The position numbers and the translations under genes are program-made. The notes under the pieces are model-generated. The model did no database searches. It was not told the origin of the DNA and saw only the letters and a list, made by a program, of their open reading frames with translations. Shown one piece after another: positions 17,481 through 26,087 of a stretch of DNA of 33,262 bases. Source of the stretch: Lactiplantibacillus herbarum (GTDB lineage: Bacteria > Bacillota > Bacilli > Lactobacillales > Lactobacillaceae); assembly GCF_001039045.1 (NCBI RefSeq), contig NZ_LFEE01000036.1, positions 27,399 through 60,660 on the forward strand, written 5' to 3'. Positions within the stretch are counted from its first letter, which is position 1. Each line of letters begins with the position of its first letter.

Positions 17481-18611
17481 TTAGACGGCCGTGATCTGTA
17501 TCCGCCCATTACGTTTAGAATGATACAAGTTCTGATCAACTCGGTTATAGAGGTCACTGGGACTCGTATCCTCCTGAGACAGTGTTGAGACACCTACTGA
17601 AATAGTAATTGAAATCTCCTGATCGTCAAACTTCACGACTAAATGGTTGACCGCAGTAAAGATCTGATCAACGATGACCGTCGTACTTTTGAGGTCGTAT
17701 CCCGAAAATAGTACGTTGAACTCTTCCCCACCTGTTCGATATAGCTTAACTTGTGGATCATTGGCATTCAATACGGTGTGTACTGTTTCCGCAACCGACT
17801 GCAAAACGCGGTCACCCGCTAGATGCCCATAAGTGTCATTGATCTGTTTAAAGTGATCAATATCAAACATCATCATTGAAAGGCTAAGATTGTTCTTAGT
17901 GCTAGAACTGAATAGATACTTAATAGATTCCGTATAGGCCGCAAAATTTTCAGTCTGTGTTAACGCATCGTGACTCGCAAACTTAGCTAGACGTAACTTA
18001 ATTTCACTATCCTGTGTCAACATGTTGACATACGCGTACAGTAAGCAGGCAAAAATCAAAAAGTAACCATACTCCTGTAGACAATTTGACCAACTAAGAT
18101 TGTACTTAACCTTGATCAAATACCACAAAACGTTACCGAAGAAAGCAATCGCGCCAAAGTAGTATAACCACTGATAACGTCGCGTCTGAACCCATATTCG
18201 TAACGAATTCATCGCCCAGAAAAAAATCACGAAAACAAGCGCATAACTCCATGATTCCCAGAAAAAGATAGATTGGTCGAACGCCATGTAAACAATGACT
18301 AGAGGTAACAGTACGTACGACGGCATCCGAATATTTAAGAAATACGCACAGAAGACAACAGCAATTAAATGGAAATTCACAAATTCCCAACTGTCTGCTT
18401 GACCGACTACCGATAGTTGCAAAACAAAGACAAACGTCAACATATAAATGACGCCATGCCACGCATTGACGGTATCATCATCAATCTCAATATGCCGTGC
18501 GTGGAACCAGGTGGTAATCCAGTTGAATAGGACCCAGTAGAGCGTTAAGACACCCAAAATAAAAAAGATACTTGTTACAAACGGTGAAAGTTGCCAGTTA
18601 GACCATGTCAT
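17481..18611 (-). CDS. Membrane-bound GGDEF diguanylate cyclase
   Basis: 376 residues. The first ~205 hold about six hydrophobic segments, a membrane sensor region of unknown ligand. The C-terminal GGDEF domain (about 213-375) contains MMFDIDHFKQINDTYGHLAGD and the active site RTGGEEF with GGEEF at 294-298, a functional variant, so synthesis of c-di-GMP from GTP is expected. The usual HDxLTxLxNR start is present as HDALTQTENF. No RxxD I-site just ahead of the motif is visible (residues read LYRTGGEEF), so feedback inhibition is doubtful. The ATG has AAAGGA at good spacing. It lies 35 bp after an EAL gene in the same direction and is surely co-transcribed with it. Confidence 0.92.
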   Translation of the reverse strand: MTWSNWQLSPFVTSIFFILGVLTLYWVLFNWITTWFHARHIEIDDDTVNAWHGVIYMLTFVFVLQLSVVGQADSWEFVNFHLIAVVFCAYFLNIRMPSYVLLPLVIVYMAFDQSIFFWESWSYALVFVIFFWAMNSLRIWVQTRRYQWLYYFGAIAFFGNVLWYLIKVKYNLSWSNCLQEYGYFLIFACLLYAYVNMLTQDSEIKLRLAKFASHDALTQTENFAAYTESIKYLFSSSTKNNLSLSMMMFDIDHFKQINDTYGHLAGDRVLQSVAETVHTVLNANDPQVKLYRTGGEEFNVLFSGYDLKSTTVIVDQIFTAVNHLVVKFDDQEISITISVGVSTLSQEDTSPSDLYNRVDQNLYHSKRNGRIQITAV

Positions 18612-18646
18612 CGTACGTTATCCTTTCTCAGCTTCGGCAGTTACCC

Positions 18647-19315
18647 TTAACTTAATTGTTGGCCATCGCTAACTAAGTGTGGTTTGCCATAGTAATACCC
18701 CTGATGGCATTCAATCCCTTGTTGTTTCGCCATCCGTTGGTCTTTTTGATCTTCAATGCCTTCCAAAATAAATTCCAAGTGATAATCTTGTGCAATTTGT
18801 CGCCAAAAAGCTAACTCACTAGGAATCCGTTCCGCTTGACCACCCATCCGCAAATTCTGCATAGCAAATTTAATCTGATCAACAAATGGTAAAACATGTT
18901 TGACCTGATCAAACGTATTAGAACCAGTTCCCACATCATCCAAACTTAATTTAATATCATGTTGATGAAATAACATACTATAACGCTGAATCTCAGCTAA
19001 CGTGGGACTTTCAGTCAACTCAATGGTGAGTGCTGCTGGATTCAAACGTTTCTTTAGATAAATAATAGTGCCCAACATCAAATCATCTTCAGCCTGCTGC
19101 CGATTTAAGTTCAATGCCAATACTTGGTTGGTCGCTTTCGTCCGTAGCTTTCCAGCTAGATTTTCTAATAATTGCGCTTGCTTCTCTAGGGACAATTCAG
19201 TGAAGGACTTTGGAACAGCCCAGTGACCATTGGTTTCCTTACGTAAAAGTAACTCATAACCGAATACGAGTTGCTTACTTTGGTCAACTTGGGGTTGGAC
19301 AAAAAAACGATACAT
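18647..19315 (-). CDS. EAL-domain c-di-GMP phosphodiesterase
   Basis: 222 residues, a stand-alone soluble EAL domain. The catalytic set looks complete: E21-L-L in the EAL position (YELLLR), an Asn in LALNLN (69/71), E99 (TIELTE), D126-D127 (SLDDVGTG), K149 (DQIK), E185 and E188 (ILEGIED) and Q205 (HQGYYYGKP). It should hydrolyse c-di-GMP to pGpG. The ATG follows a GAGG ribosome site. First gene of a two-gene operon with the membrane GGDEF protein, so synthesis and breakdown are encoded together. No PilZ or other c-di-GMP receptor was recognised in the window. A clear promoter was not found in the 19316-19500 gap. Confidence 0.92.
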   Translation of the reverse strand: MYRFFVQPQVDQSKQLVFGYELLLRKETNGHWAVPKSFTELSLEKQAQLLENLAGKLRTKATNQVLALNLNRQQAEDDLMLGTIIYLKKRLNPAALTIELTESPTLAEIQRYSMLFHQHDIKLSLDDVGTGSNTFDQVKHVLPFVDQIKFAMQNLRMGGQAERIPSELAFWRQIAQDYHLEFILEGIEDQKDQRMAKQQGIECHQGYYYGKPHLVSDGQQLS

Positions 19316-19503
19316 GTACGCGGCCTCATTTCTAAAATAGTTTACGTCAATCTTAATAGACCATATTAAGTATAACTGCTTTCATTATAAATATCGGGGT
19401 TTATCATAATCTATTAGTACTAACTTAATGAGTCTAATCACCGGTATACCCACTAAATCAATACCTCGACAGTATAATTAACCCGCTTTTTTATCAAATA
19501 AAA

Positions 19504-19544
19504 AAAGCCTCAAAATTAGCTTTTCAGTCTAATTTAGAGGCTTT
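19504..19544 (-). terminator. Terminator of the nrdDG operon
   Basis: Stem AAAGCCTCAAAATTAG / CTAATTTAGAGGCTTT with one A-A mismatch; on the minus strand it is followed by a seven-T run, 20 bp past the nrdG stop. Confidence 0.85.
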
Positions 19545-19564
19545 ATATTACTTAATTCTAATAG

Positions 19565-20146
19565 TTATCGTACAAGTTTATCCCAGATAACGACATCTCC
19601 GCTAGCTAGTGACTTCGGGACGTCAATAATCCGCTGATTGGAACTGCCACGGAATTGAAGTGACAAATCCATCTTATCCTGTAGGAAACGGCCGTCCACC
19701 AAAATATCAATCAGTGAAAGCATCTTGAGCTTATCTGCCGAATCTTTCTGCAGTTCATCCCAAGTATACCCCGTCCATGACCAGATATCCTTCGTGTGGC
19801 CGAACTCTTCACGAATCCGTTCACAAATACGAATTGCAACTTGCGTATTCAAGAACGGTTCGCCACCTAGCAAAGTCAGCCCCTGAACATAATCCTGACT
19901 GAGGTCTTCCATAATCTGATCCTCTAAGTCCTGACTGTAAGGCTGACCATAGTGAAAATTCTGCGCCGCAACGTTATAACAGCCTGGACACCGGAAAGGG
20001 CAACCACTTAAATAAAGGCTACAGCGAACCCCTTCACCATCCACAAAATTAAACGCTTTGTAATCAGCAACGTATTGCTCACTTAACTCCTCTGCTAACC
20101 ACTCGTTCGGCATCGGATTGTTTGGTCCTTTGGTAGCTCGCGGCAT
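19565..20146 (-). CDS. nrdG: Anaerobic ribonucleotide reductase activating protein NrdG
   Basis: 193-residue radical SAM activase. It uses a 4Fe-4S cluster and S-adenosylmethionine to make the glycyl radical on NrdD. The cluster motif CxxxCxxC is C49-C53-C56 (SGCPFRCPGCYN). Further conserved parts are GEGVRCSLY, LLGGEPF, DIWSWTGY and the C-terminal QFRGSSNQRIIDV. The start at 20146 is chosen because NNPMPNEW upstream of the alternative ATG (20113) resembles the conserved N-terminus of Gram-positive NrdG and a GGAG lies before it. The gene overlaps the end of nrdD by 68 bp, so the pair is coupled. Confidence 0.95.
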   Translation of the reverse strand: MPRATKGPNNPMPNEWLAEELSEQYVADYKAFNFVDGEGVRCSLYLSGCPFRCPGCYNVAAQNFHYGQPYSQDLEDQIMEDLSQDYVQGLTLLGGEPFLNTQVAIRICERIREEFGHTKDIWSWTGYTWDELQKDSADKLKMLSLIDILVDGRFLQDKMDLSLQFRGSSNQRIIDVPKSLASGDVVIWDKLVR

Positions 20147-22301
20147 TCTTAATCATCTCCGAAGACATATTTTTAGCACGTGATGAAATCTCAACGTGAC
20201 GACCATGAACCATTGGCCGTTGTTGGGGGTTACCTAAGTAACCACACGTCCGTTTAACAACATCACAGTATTTTGGATCATGATTGCCACATTCAGGGCA
20301 AACGAACCCACGGGCAGTGGCCTTGAATTCACCATTAAACCCACATTTGAAACATTGATCGATCGCCGTATTCGTTCCTAAGTAACCAACATGATCGTAA
20401 GCCCAATCCCAAACGGCTTCCAATGCTTTCGGGTTCTGCGCTAAGTTAGGATATTCACAGTAATGAATAAAGCCACCTGAAGCATACTTAGGGAACCGTT
20501 CTTCTAGTGTTAATTTATCAAATGGCGTTGGGTGTTTGCGGACATCAAAATGGAAACTATTCGTGTAGTATTCCTTGTCCGTAATATCCGCGATCCGCCC
20601 GAATTTCTCAATATCGTCACGACAGAACGTATCCGTCAATGATTCGGCAGGCGTTGAGTACAGGCTGTAATGATAGCCACTCTCCTTGGCCCATTCGGCA
20701 CACTTGTCATACATCGCTTTAATGATCGTTTCAGCAAAGGCTAACGCGTGTTCGTCGGTTTCCCAATCTGGACCAAAGAAGGTCGTGCAGACTTCGTAAA
20801 TACCGATGTAACCTAATGAAATCGTGGCCCGTTGATTCTTGAATAAATCATCAACGTTACCACCAGCAGGAAGCCGTTTACCAAAAGCCCCGTACATGTA
20901 GAGTAACGGTGCATTTTCTGGCTGCGCTTCTTTCGTCCGTTCAATCCGATAAGCCAATGCTTCGTGACACAAGGTCATCCGTTCATCAAAAATCTCCCAG
21001 AATAACTGTTGGTCACCGTTGGCAGCTAACGCGATACGTGGTAAATTAACCGTCACGACTCCTAAGTTCATCCGACCAGAGTTGACTTCAACACCATTTT
21101 CATCCTTCCAGCCTTGTAAGAAAGAACGACAGCCCATAGGTGCCTTAAAACTCCCCGTTAATTCCTTGATCTTATCGTACATTAAAAGATCGGGGTACAT
21201 CCGCTTAGTCGAACATTCAATGGCAAGTTCTTTGATATCGTAGTTAGGATCATCAGGAGCTAAATTCAGCCCCCGTTTCATCGTAAAGACCAGCTTAGGG
21301 AAAATAGCAGTCCGGTGTTCCTTGCCGAGACCTTTGATCCGAATCTGTAAAATCGCTTTTTGAATGGCCCGTTCGATCCAGCTCTTGCCGAGACCGAAGT
21401 TAACCGTGGTAAACGGCGTTTGACCTTGAGAGGAGTACAACGTATTGATTTCATATTCCAACGCTTGCATCGCGTCGTAAATGTCCTTCTTGGTCTTCGT
21501 CTTGGCGTAGGCTTCGCGTTGGTCAACCGCCACCCATTTTTCAGCGTCACTCATGTGCTTTTGATAATTAATCGCTGCGTATGGCGCCAATAATTGATCG
21601 ACACGGTTAGCAGAACAACCACCGTATTGTAAGGAAGCCACGTTGGCAATAATCTGAGCCATTTGTGCCGTGGCCGTTTGAATCGAACGTGGTGAATCGA
21701 CCTCAGCATTACCGATCTTGTAGCCATTCTTAAACATGCCATCAAAGTCGATCAGACAGCAGTTAGTTTCTGGCGTTACGGGTGAATAATCCAGATCATG
21801 CCAGTGAAGGTCCCCACGTAAATGCCCCTTAGCTACCATATCTGGTAGCATCTTCAAGCCCAAAGCTCGGCTAGCTGCTCCGGCTTCCAAGTCACGTTGG
21901 GTATTAAAAATTGTACTGTCCTTGTTGGCATTTTCATGAACCACGCTGGCGTCACGTTGAAATACCTTTTCAATGCGTCCCTGAACGTTGGTTGCGCTGG
22001 CAAAACGTTCCTGTTCAGCAACAAAGTAATCTTGATAAGCTTTAGCCGCCGTAGTTAAGTTTAAGTCTGTTAGAATCCGAACTAGGTCAGCTCGCAAGTC
22101 ACGCGTATTGATTGCTTCTGCATCCTGATAGTGAGCAACCAGTGCCTGCTTGACCGCTTGTTGATCATCGGCACTCGCTAACAACTGGGATAAAATAAAA
22201 TTGAGTTTATATGGATGAAACTTGGTTTGAGCTCCCCCTCGTTTGATTACGGGAAGTGCTCGTAATTGATCTAAAATGTCATTAGTTGTCGTTGTTAGCA
22301 T
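20079..22301 (-). CDS. nrdD: Anaerobic ribonucleoside-triphosphate reductase NrdD
   Basis: Class III reductase, about 740 residues, converting NTPs to dNTPs without oxygen. The N-terminus has an ATP-cone-like regulatory segment (VIKRGGAQTKFHPYKL). Near the C-terminus are four zinc cysteines (CFKCG and CPECG) and the glycyl-radical loop RTCGYLGN followed by RPMVHGRHVE. The start at 22301 (GTGGGG upstream, product MLTTTTNDIL) is preferred: the frame extends 23 codons to 22370, but that extension runs through the NrdR boxes and has no ribosome site. The C-terminal ~20 residues lie past the usual end and overlap nrdG. Expression should be repressed by NrdR. Confidence 0.95.
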   Translation of the reverse strand: MLTTTTNDILDQLRALPVIKRGGAQTKFHPYKLNFILSQLLASADDQQAVKQALVAHYQDAEAINTRDLRADLVRILTDLNLTTAAKAYQDYFVAEQERFASATNVQGRIEKVFQRDASVVHENANKDSTIFNTQRDLEAGAASRALGLKMLPDMVAKGHLRGDLHWHDLDYSPVTPETNCCLIDFDGMFKNGYKIGNAEVDSPRSIQTATAQMAQIIANVASLQYGGCSANRVDQLLAPYAAINYQKHMSDAEKWVAVDQREAYAKTKTKKDIYDAMQALEYEINTLYSSQGQTPFTTVNFGLGKSWIERAIQKAILQIRIKGLGKEHRTAIFPKLVFTMKRGLNLAPDDPNYDIKELAIECSTKRMYPDLLMYDKIKELTGSFKAPMGCRSFLQGWKDENGVEVNSGRMNLGVVTVNLPRIALAANGDQQLFWEIFDERMTLCHEALAYRIERTKEAQPENAPLLYMYGAFGKRLPAGGNVDDLFKNQRATISLGYIGIYEVCTTFFGPDWETDEHALAFAETIIKAMYDKCAEWAKESGYHYSLYSTPAESLTDTFCRDDIEKFGRIADITDKEYYTNSFHFDVRKHPTPFDKLTLEERFPKYASGGFIHYCEYPNLAQNPKALEAVWDWAYDHVGYLGTNTAIDQCFKCGFNGEFKATARGFVCPECGNHDPKYCDVVKRTCGYLGNPQQRPMVHGRHVEISSRAKNMSSEMIKNAASYQRTKQSDAERVVSRGVK

Positions 22302-22335
22302 GCTAAAGCCCCACTTTTCAAGAATAGTTATGTAA

Positions 22336-22382
22336 ATACAATTGCTAGTGCCGTATATGTTAGTCAGCACTATATATAGTAT
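22336..22382 (-). promoter_or_regulatory. Pair of NrdR boxes upstream of nrdD
   Basis: Box A GCACTATATATAGTAT (22367-22382) matches about 14 of 16 positions of the NrdR consensus acaCwATATmTwGTgt. Box B ATACAATTGCTAGTGC (22336-22351) matches about 12 of 16. They start exactly 31 bp apart, the usual three-turn spacing of NrdR box pairs, 35-80 bp upstream of the nrdD start. The match was scored by eye. Confidence 0.8.
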
Positions 22383-22675
22383 CCCATTTTAAGGATTTTG
22401 CCTATCACCATCCAGTAGTAGTATCGTCAGTTGCGTACGCCAAATAGCCCAAGTCATAGTCTTAAAACGTTATTGAAATATTTTTAAGTTTTATTTTATA
22501 TCGTTTTAAACACAAAATATGAATATTTGATCAATTAGCTTAACTGTTAGTTGAATACAATGCCACTAAGTTTTCAGCTCGTTTTCAGTCACAACTTGTT
22601 AAAAATTCAATGACAATAAACTATAACGGGTGCAACTTGGTTGTCAGCAAATTGATTAACTTAATCATTATTCGG
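22383..22675. other. Divergent AT-rich region with operator-like repeats
   Basis: No gene seen. It holds a direct repeat GTTTTCAG (22570-22577 and 22581-22588) with an 11-bp period, and the perfect odd palindrome TGATTAACTTAATCA (22653-22667), just upstream of the lipoprotein promoter. Confidence 0.5.
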
Positions 22676-22704
22676 TTTAACTTAATGGTCGTTTTCGCTA
22701 TAAT
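22676..22704 (+). promoter_or_regulatory. Promoter of the small lipoprotein gene
   Basis: -35 TTTAAC (22676-22681), 17-bp spacer, perfect -10 TATAAT (22699-22704), about 45 bp before the ATG. Confidence 0.7.
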
Positions 22705-22749
22705 GATAACTAAGGCCTCATCGGGAAAATGTGGCATTGGAGGAGAATA

Positions 22750-23226
22750 ATGATGCAAAAAGTACGGGGAATCGGCATAATTCTGCTATTAAGTGGCTTA
22801 TTAATGGGGTGCCAAAAAGCCGCTGACCAGGGTGCTAAAATCGTCCGGCCTACAACGGCAAGACTTAGTGCGGTGAATTCAGTCTCGACCCATGATTTTT
22901 GGGGCCGCTGGGTCAGTTCTAAACCCGCAACTAGTTTATATTTAAGTGGTAATCAGCAATACAGTTTGTTTCAGGCTGATCAACCAACATTACAGGGACA
23001 TTCTGATCTAAAATTAGACAACAGTCATGCCACCTTAACTATCGATAAAACACAGGCGCAATTAACATTAACGGACGCCAATCAAATGACACTAAATTAC
23101 AAAGGAACACAACTTACCTTAACCAAAGATCCCAATTGGGAACCAAAAACTGATGCTATTCCAGAAAAGGCAACGACTGCGCTAAAAGCAACGTCGCTTT
23201 CACCAGCCTTTAAAATTTCCTACTAG
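22750..23226 (+). CDS. Small lipoprotein of unknown function
   Basis: 158 residues. Start at the ATG at 22750, because GGAGGAG (22739-22745) precedes it; a longer in-frame start at 22729 has no such site. N-terminus MMQKVRGIGIILLLSGLLMGCQKA is a lipoprotein signal with lipobox LMGC, so the protein should be tethered to the outer face of the membrane. After it come WGRWVSSKPATSLYLSGNQQ and several TLTL/LTLT strands, which suggest a small beta fold of the kind seen in extracytoplasmic lipoproteins. I do not recognise a named family. It has its own promoter with possible operators and a terminator behind it. Confidence 0.85.
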   Translation: MMQKVRGIGIILLLSGLLMGCQKAADQGAKIVRPTTARLSAVNSVSTHDFWGRWVSSKPATSLYLSGNQQYSLFQADQPTLQGHSDLKLDNSHATLTIDKTQAQLTLTDANQMTLNYKGTQLTLTKDPNWEPKTDAIPEKATTALKATSLSPAFKISY

Positions 23227-23237
23227 TTTTTGAAAGC

Positions 23238-23280
23238 AACCACCTAGCTAAACGCTGAAGACGCGTCCAACTAGGTGGTT
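23238..23280 (+). terminator. Terminator of the lipoprotein gene
   Basis: 10-bp perfect stem AACCACCTAG / CTAGGTGGTT with a 23-base loop that can form a short inner stem (ACGC / GCGT), then TATTATTTT. Confidence 0.7.
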
Positions 23281-23373
23281 ATTATTTTAAAGCTATCATT
23301 CAGCAGCACGCACTTGCTTCCCGTGCCAACGCTACTATAATTAAATCAAACAACCATTCAGGAGGTTCAACCT

Positions 23374-23784
23374 ATGATCAAACCCATCGTTCACGATCCA
23401 GCAGCATTAAGCGTCCCTGCCACCCCAGCTACACCTGCCGATAGCCAGGTCGTTACCGATCTAATTGACACCTTAGCAGCCCATACTGAAGACTGTGTCG
23501 GCATGGCCGCTAATATGATTGGCACAAACAAACGGATCATCGCCGTCCAACTAGGCCCCTTTACCATCGTGATGCTCAATGCCAAAATCACGCAGCAACA
23601 TGGCAGTTACCAAGCAACCGAAAGCTGTCTGTCAATCGCTGGTGAAAAGACTACTACTCGCTATCATCAAGTGACCGTCGATTACTACGACCGTAATTTC
23701 AAGCATCAACAACAGCGGTTCAACGATTTCACTGCTCAAATCATTCAACATGAACTAGATCACTGTGATGGCAAACTGATTTAA
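23374..23784 (+). CDS. def: Peptide deformylase paralogue, short form
   Basis: 136 residues against about 180 for the main Gram-positive deformylase. Metal site is intact: C85 in ESCLS and H126-E127-H130 in HELDH. Motif I reads GMAANMIG (43-50) where active enzymes usually have GxAAxQIG, so the catalytic Gln is replaced by Met48. Motif II has Ser for Gly (ESCLS for EGCLS). From memory, short deformylases with GMAANMIG are common in Firmicutes, so the change is a feature of a clade and not damage. Function is either removal of N-formyl groups or a related hydrolysis. Strong ribosome site (AGGAGG). Followed 46 bp later by apbE, probably in the same operon. Confidence 0.88.
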   Translation: MIKPIVHDPAALSVPATPATPADSQVVTDLIDTLAAHTEDCVGMAANMIGTNKRIIAVQLGPFTIVMLNAKITQQHGSYQATESCLSIAGEKTTTRYHQVTVDYYDRNFKHQQQRFNDFTAQIIQHELDHCDGKLI

Positions 23785-23830
23785 TTCAGTTCGCTGAACA
23801 TTCTGACAATTAGAGAATAGGACTGGTTTT

Positions 23831-24832
23831 ATGGCAACTTTAAGTTATACCGGCACCCCGGCAACACCCGCATTAGCTCAACAGCGGCGGCACTTAGCTC
23901 ATCACGCCCTTGGCACCGATATTGACCTGACGTTATTCGGTAGTGACAGCGACCATTATTTGGCCGAAGCACGTACCCTGATCGATCAGTACGAAGACCG
24001 GCTAACCGTGAACCGCGTGACTTCTGAAGTCATGGCAATCAATCACGCTGCTGGAAAACAACCGGTTCAAGTCAGTGCTGCCACCTACACGCTCGTCAAG
24101 CAAGCTGTGACATTAAGCCAGCAGCAATTTGGCTTCAACGCTCTGATTGGCCCTTTAGTAAAACTATGGCGAATCGGGTTTGACAATGCTCAGGTTCCTA
24201 GTGAATCAGCTATCAACGACCGCTTACCCCTCATTGATCCCAATCAGGTAGTCTGCAATGATGCTGATCTCAGTGTCTACCTTGCAAAACCAGGTATGGA
24301 ACTCGACCTAGGCGGTATCGCCAAAGGCTATATCGCTGATCGCATTCAGGATTACTGGGAAGCTTATGGGCAACGTGCCGGTATGATCAATCTGGGTGGT
24401 AACTTACTCATGGTCGGTGATTCACCGCTACACGCAGATGGCTTGTGGCGCGTTGGCATTCAAGACCCCACTACACCACGGGGGACCGCAATTGCCAGTG
24501 TCGCTATCGGTGCTTGTTCAGCGGTCACCAGTGGTATCTATGAGCGGCACCTCGAATTTAACGGCAAATCTTACCACCATATTCTGGATTCACAGACCGG
24601 TTACCCACGACAAAATGACCTTGAAAGTGTCACGATTTTCTCCAAAGCTTCCATTGATGGTGAAATTGAAACAACCCGGTTATTCTTCGCTGGACAACCG
24701 GTACCAGGCTGGGCCATCGATCGTCCTGACATTTATGGTGCGGTCTTTGTCACCAAGCAACGAGAACTTCAAGTAGTTGGACTACCTGCCGACAGCGTTA
24801 CGCTACTGGATCCTAGCTTCACGCTCATCTAG
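23831..24832 (+). CDS. apbE: FAD:protein FMN transferase ApbE
   Basis: 333 residues. ApbE moves FMN from FAD onto a Ser/Thr of an acceptor protein. Conserved motifs: LDLGGIAKGYIAD, MINLGGNLLMVG, and HHILDSQTGYP. No lipobox or signal peptide, so unlike many ApbE proteins it should act in the cytosol. This matters because a likely acceptor lies in the window: the FMN_bind domain of the 813-residue reductase at 29011-31452, with DAISGASMT. The link is inferred from motif and proximity. Transcribed in the same direction as the short deformylase gene, 46 bp after it. Start ATG follows AGAATAGGA at 23814-23822. Confidence 0.93.
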   Translation: MATLSYTGTPATPALAQQRRHLAHHALGTDIDLTLFGSDSDHYLAEARTLIDQYEDRLTVNRVTSEVMAINHAAGKQPVQVSAATYTLVKQAVTLSQQQFGFNALIGPLVKLWRIGFDNAQVPSESAINDRLPLIDPNQVVCNDADLSVYLAKPGMELDLGGIAKGYIADRIQDYWEAYGQRAGMINLGGNLLMVGDSPLHADGLWRVGIQDPTTPRGTAIASVAIGACSAVTSGIYERHLEFNGKSYHHILDSQTGYPRQNDLESVTIFSKASIDGEIETTRLFFAGQPVPGWAIDRPDIYGAVFVTKQRELQVVGLPADSVTLLDPSFTLI

Positions 24833-24851
24833 AACTTAGTCAGCTAACACC

Positions 24852-24900
24852 AAATAAACCCGCGTCCAAGATAATTATTATCTTAGACGCGGGTTTATTT
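24852..24900. terminator. Bidirectional terminator between apbE and the dihydrouridine synthase gene
   Basis: 23-bp arms (24852-24874 and 24878-24900) with one C-A mismatch and loop TTA, flanked by A/T runs on both ends. Confidence 0.85.
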
Positions 24901-24930
24901 TTGAACACTATTTTTTATAGTATGCTTTTT

Positions 24931-25926
24931 TTACAACTCTTGTTCCAACTGATCAATGATCGCGCGAACATCGTCAGTCGTCTTCGTTTGCATCAATTCG
25001 TTTCGTAGTTCAGCGGCGTGACGCATGCCCCGAACATAGATTTTGAAGAAACGCTGTAGTGGTGCAAAATGCCCAGGCAAGCCCATACTAGCGAACTGAT
25101 CATAGAGGTCAACTTGGTAACGTAATAGTTCCAATTGTTCTTTGATTGTATGCTCACGCGGCTGGGATTCGAACGCATAGGGATTTTGGAAGATTCCCCG
25201 GCCAATCATCACACCATCAACACCGGGATGTTGTTGCGCTAACTGAATTCCTGCTTGATAATCAAGGATATCCCCATTAATTTGTAACAAGGTGTCTGGT
25301 GCCAATGTATCGCGCATCTGAACCAGATTATCGATCAGCTCATAGTGTGCTGGCACCTTGCTCATCTCCATCTTGGTCCGCACGTGCACAGTGAGTACTG
25401 GGACTTGTTGTTCTAACAAGAACGGAATCCAAGTTTCATACTCATTGATTTCGTCAAAACCTAGCCGCGTCTTAACACTAACAGGTAAGTCAGCCTGACG
25501 CGCACCTTCAATGACTTCCTTGGCACGGTCAAAATGGCGAATCAAGTCACTCCCACTGTTATTTTTGATTACAGCCATGTCAGGACATCCCATATTGAGA
25601 TCAATCGCTTCATAGCCCTGCTGCTGTACTTCACGAGCGGCTTTAGCAAAGTCTTCCCCACTATTCCCCCATAATTGGACGATTGGTCGTGGTTGTTCGC
25701 TAGGATCGATGTATAGGCGGCCCCGGGTGGTAAACTTCGCTTTTGGATGAGTGATGCTCAGGGCGTTTGTAAATTCAGTATAAAAGACATCGGGAGCGGC
25801 AGCTTGCATGACAACTCGCCGAAAAACGGATCCCGTCACGGCTTCCATTGGCGCTAGGCTAAAAAATGGCCGGTGTTCCTGCTGCGCAGTTTCAATCATT
25901 TTTTGCCAGTATGCCGATTTCGTCAT
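24931..25926 (-). CDS. dus: tRNA-dihydrouridine synthase
   Basis: 331 residues. FMN-dependent enzyme that reduces uridine in tRNA D-loops. N-terminal FMN site LAPMEAVTGSVFRR (24-37), catalytic Cys114 in DLNMGCPD, then VSVKTRLGFD, TVHVRTKMEM, LLQINGDI and MIGRGIFQNPYAF, all typical of the Dus barrel. No lysine-synthetase or other fusion is seen. Which tRNA position it modifies cannot be read. It stands alone, convergent with apbE and sharing its terminator. Confidence 0.93.
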   Translation of the reverse strand: MTKSAYWQKMIETAQQEHRPFFSLAPMEAVTGSVFRRVVMQAAAPDVFYTEFTNALSITHPKAKFTTRGRLYIDPSEQPRPIVQLWGNSGEDFAKAAREVQQQGYEAIDLNMGCPDMAVIKNNSGSDLIRHFDRAKEVIEGARQADLPVSVKTRLGFDEINEYETWIPFLLEQQVPVLTVHVRTKMEMSKVPAHYELIDNLVQMRDTLAPDTLLQINGDILDYQAGIQLAQQHPGVDGVMIGRGIFQNPYAFESQPREHTIKEQLELLRYQVDLYDQFASMGLPGHFAPLQRFFKIYVRGMRHAAELRNELMQTKTTDDVRAIIDQLEQEL

Positions 25927-26045
25927 GATTATCCCTTCCCTTCTAATTTCATAATTTTAAAATCACTAATCATAATAATAGCGATGATGACCCGTTCAAT
26001 GCAACTATTTTGGTCAATCGTTCTTGATTAACTCAAAATAAAAAG

Positions 26046-26063
26046 CCCAGCCGAATAGCTGGA
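26046..26063 (-). terminator. Terminator of the small membrane protein gene
   Basis: Short stem CCAGC / GCTGG followed on the minus strand by a T-run (CTTTTTATTTT). Confidence 0.6.
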
Positions 26064-26087
26064 CCTCGTAAAATAGCTAAATTAATA

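Noticed and set aside
22302-22370. Upstream extension of nrdD by 23 codons
   Set aside because: Runs through the NrdR boxes, has no ribosome site, and residues are unlike NrdD.
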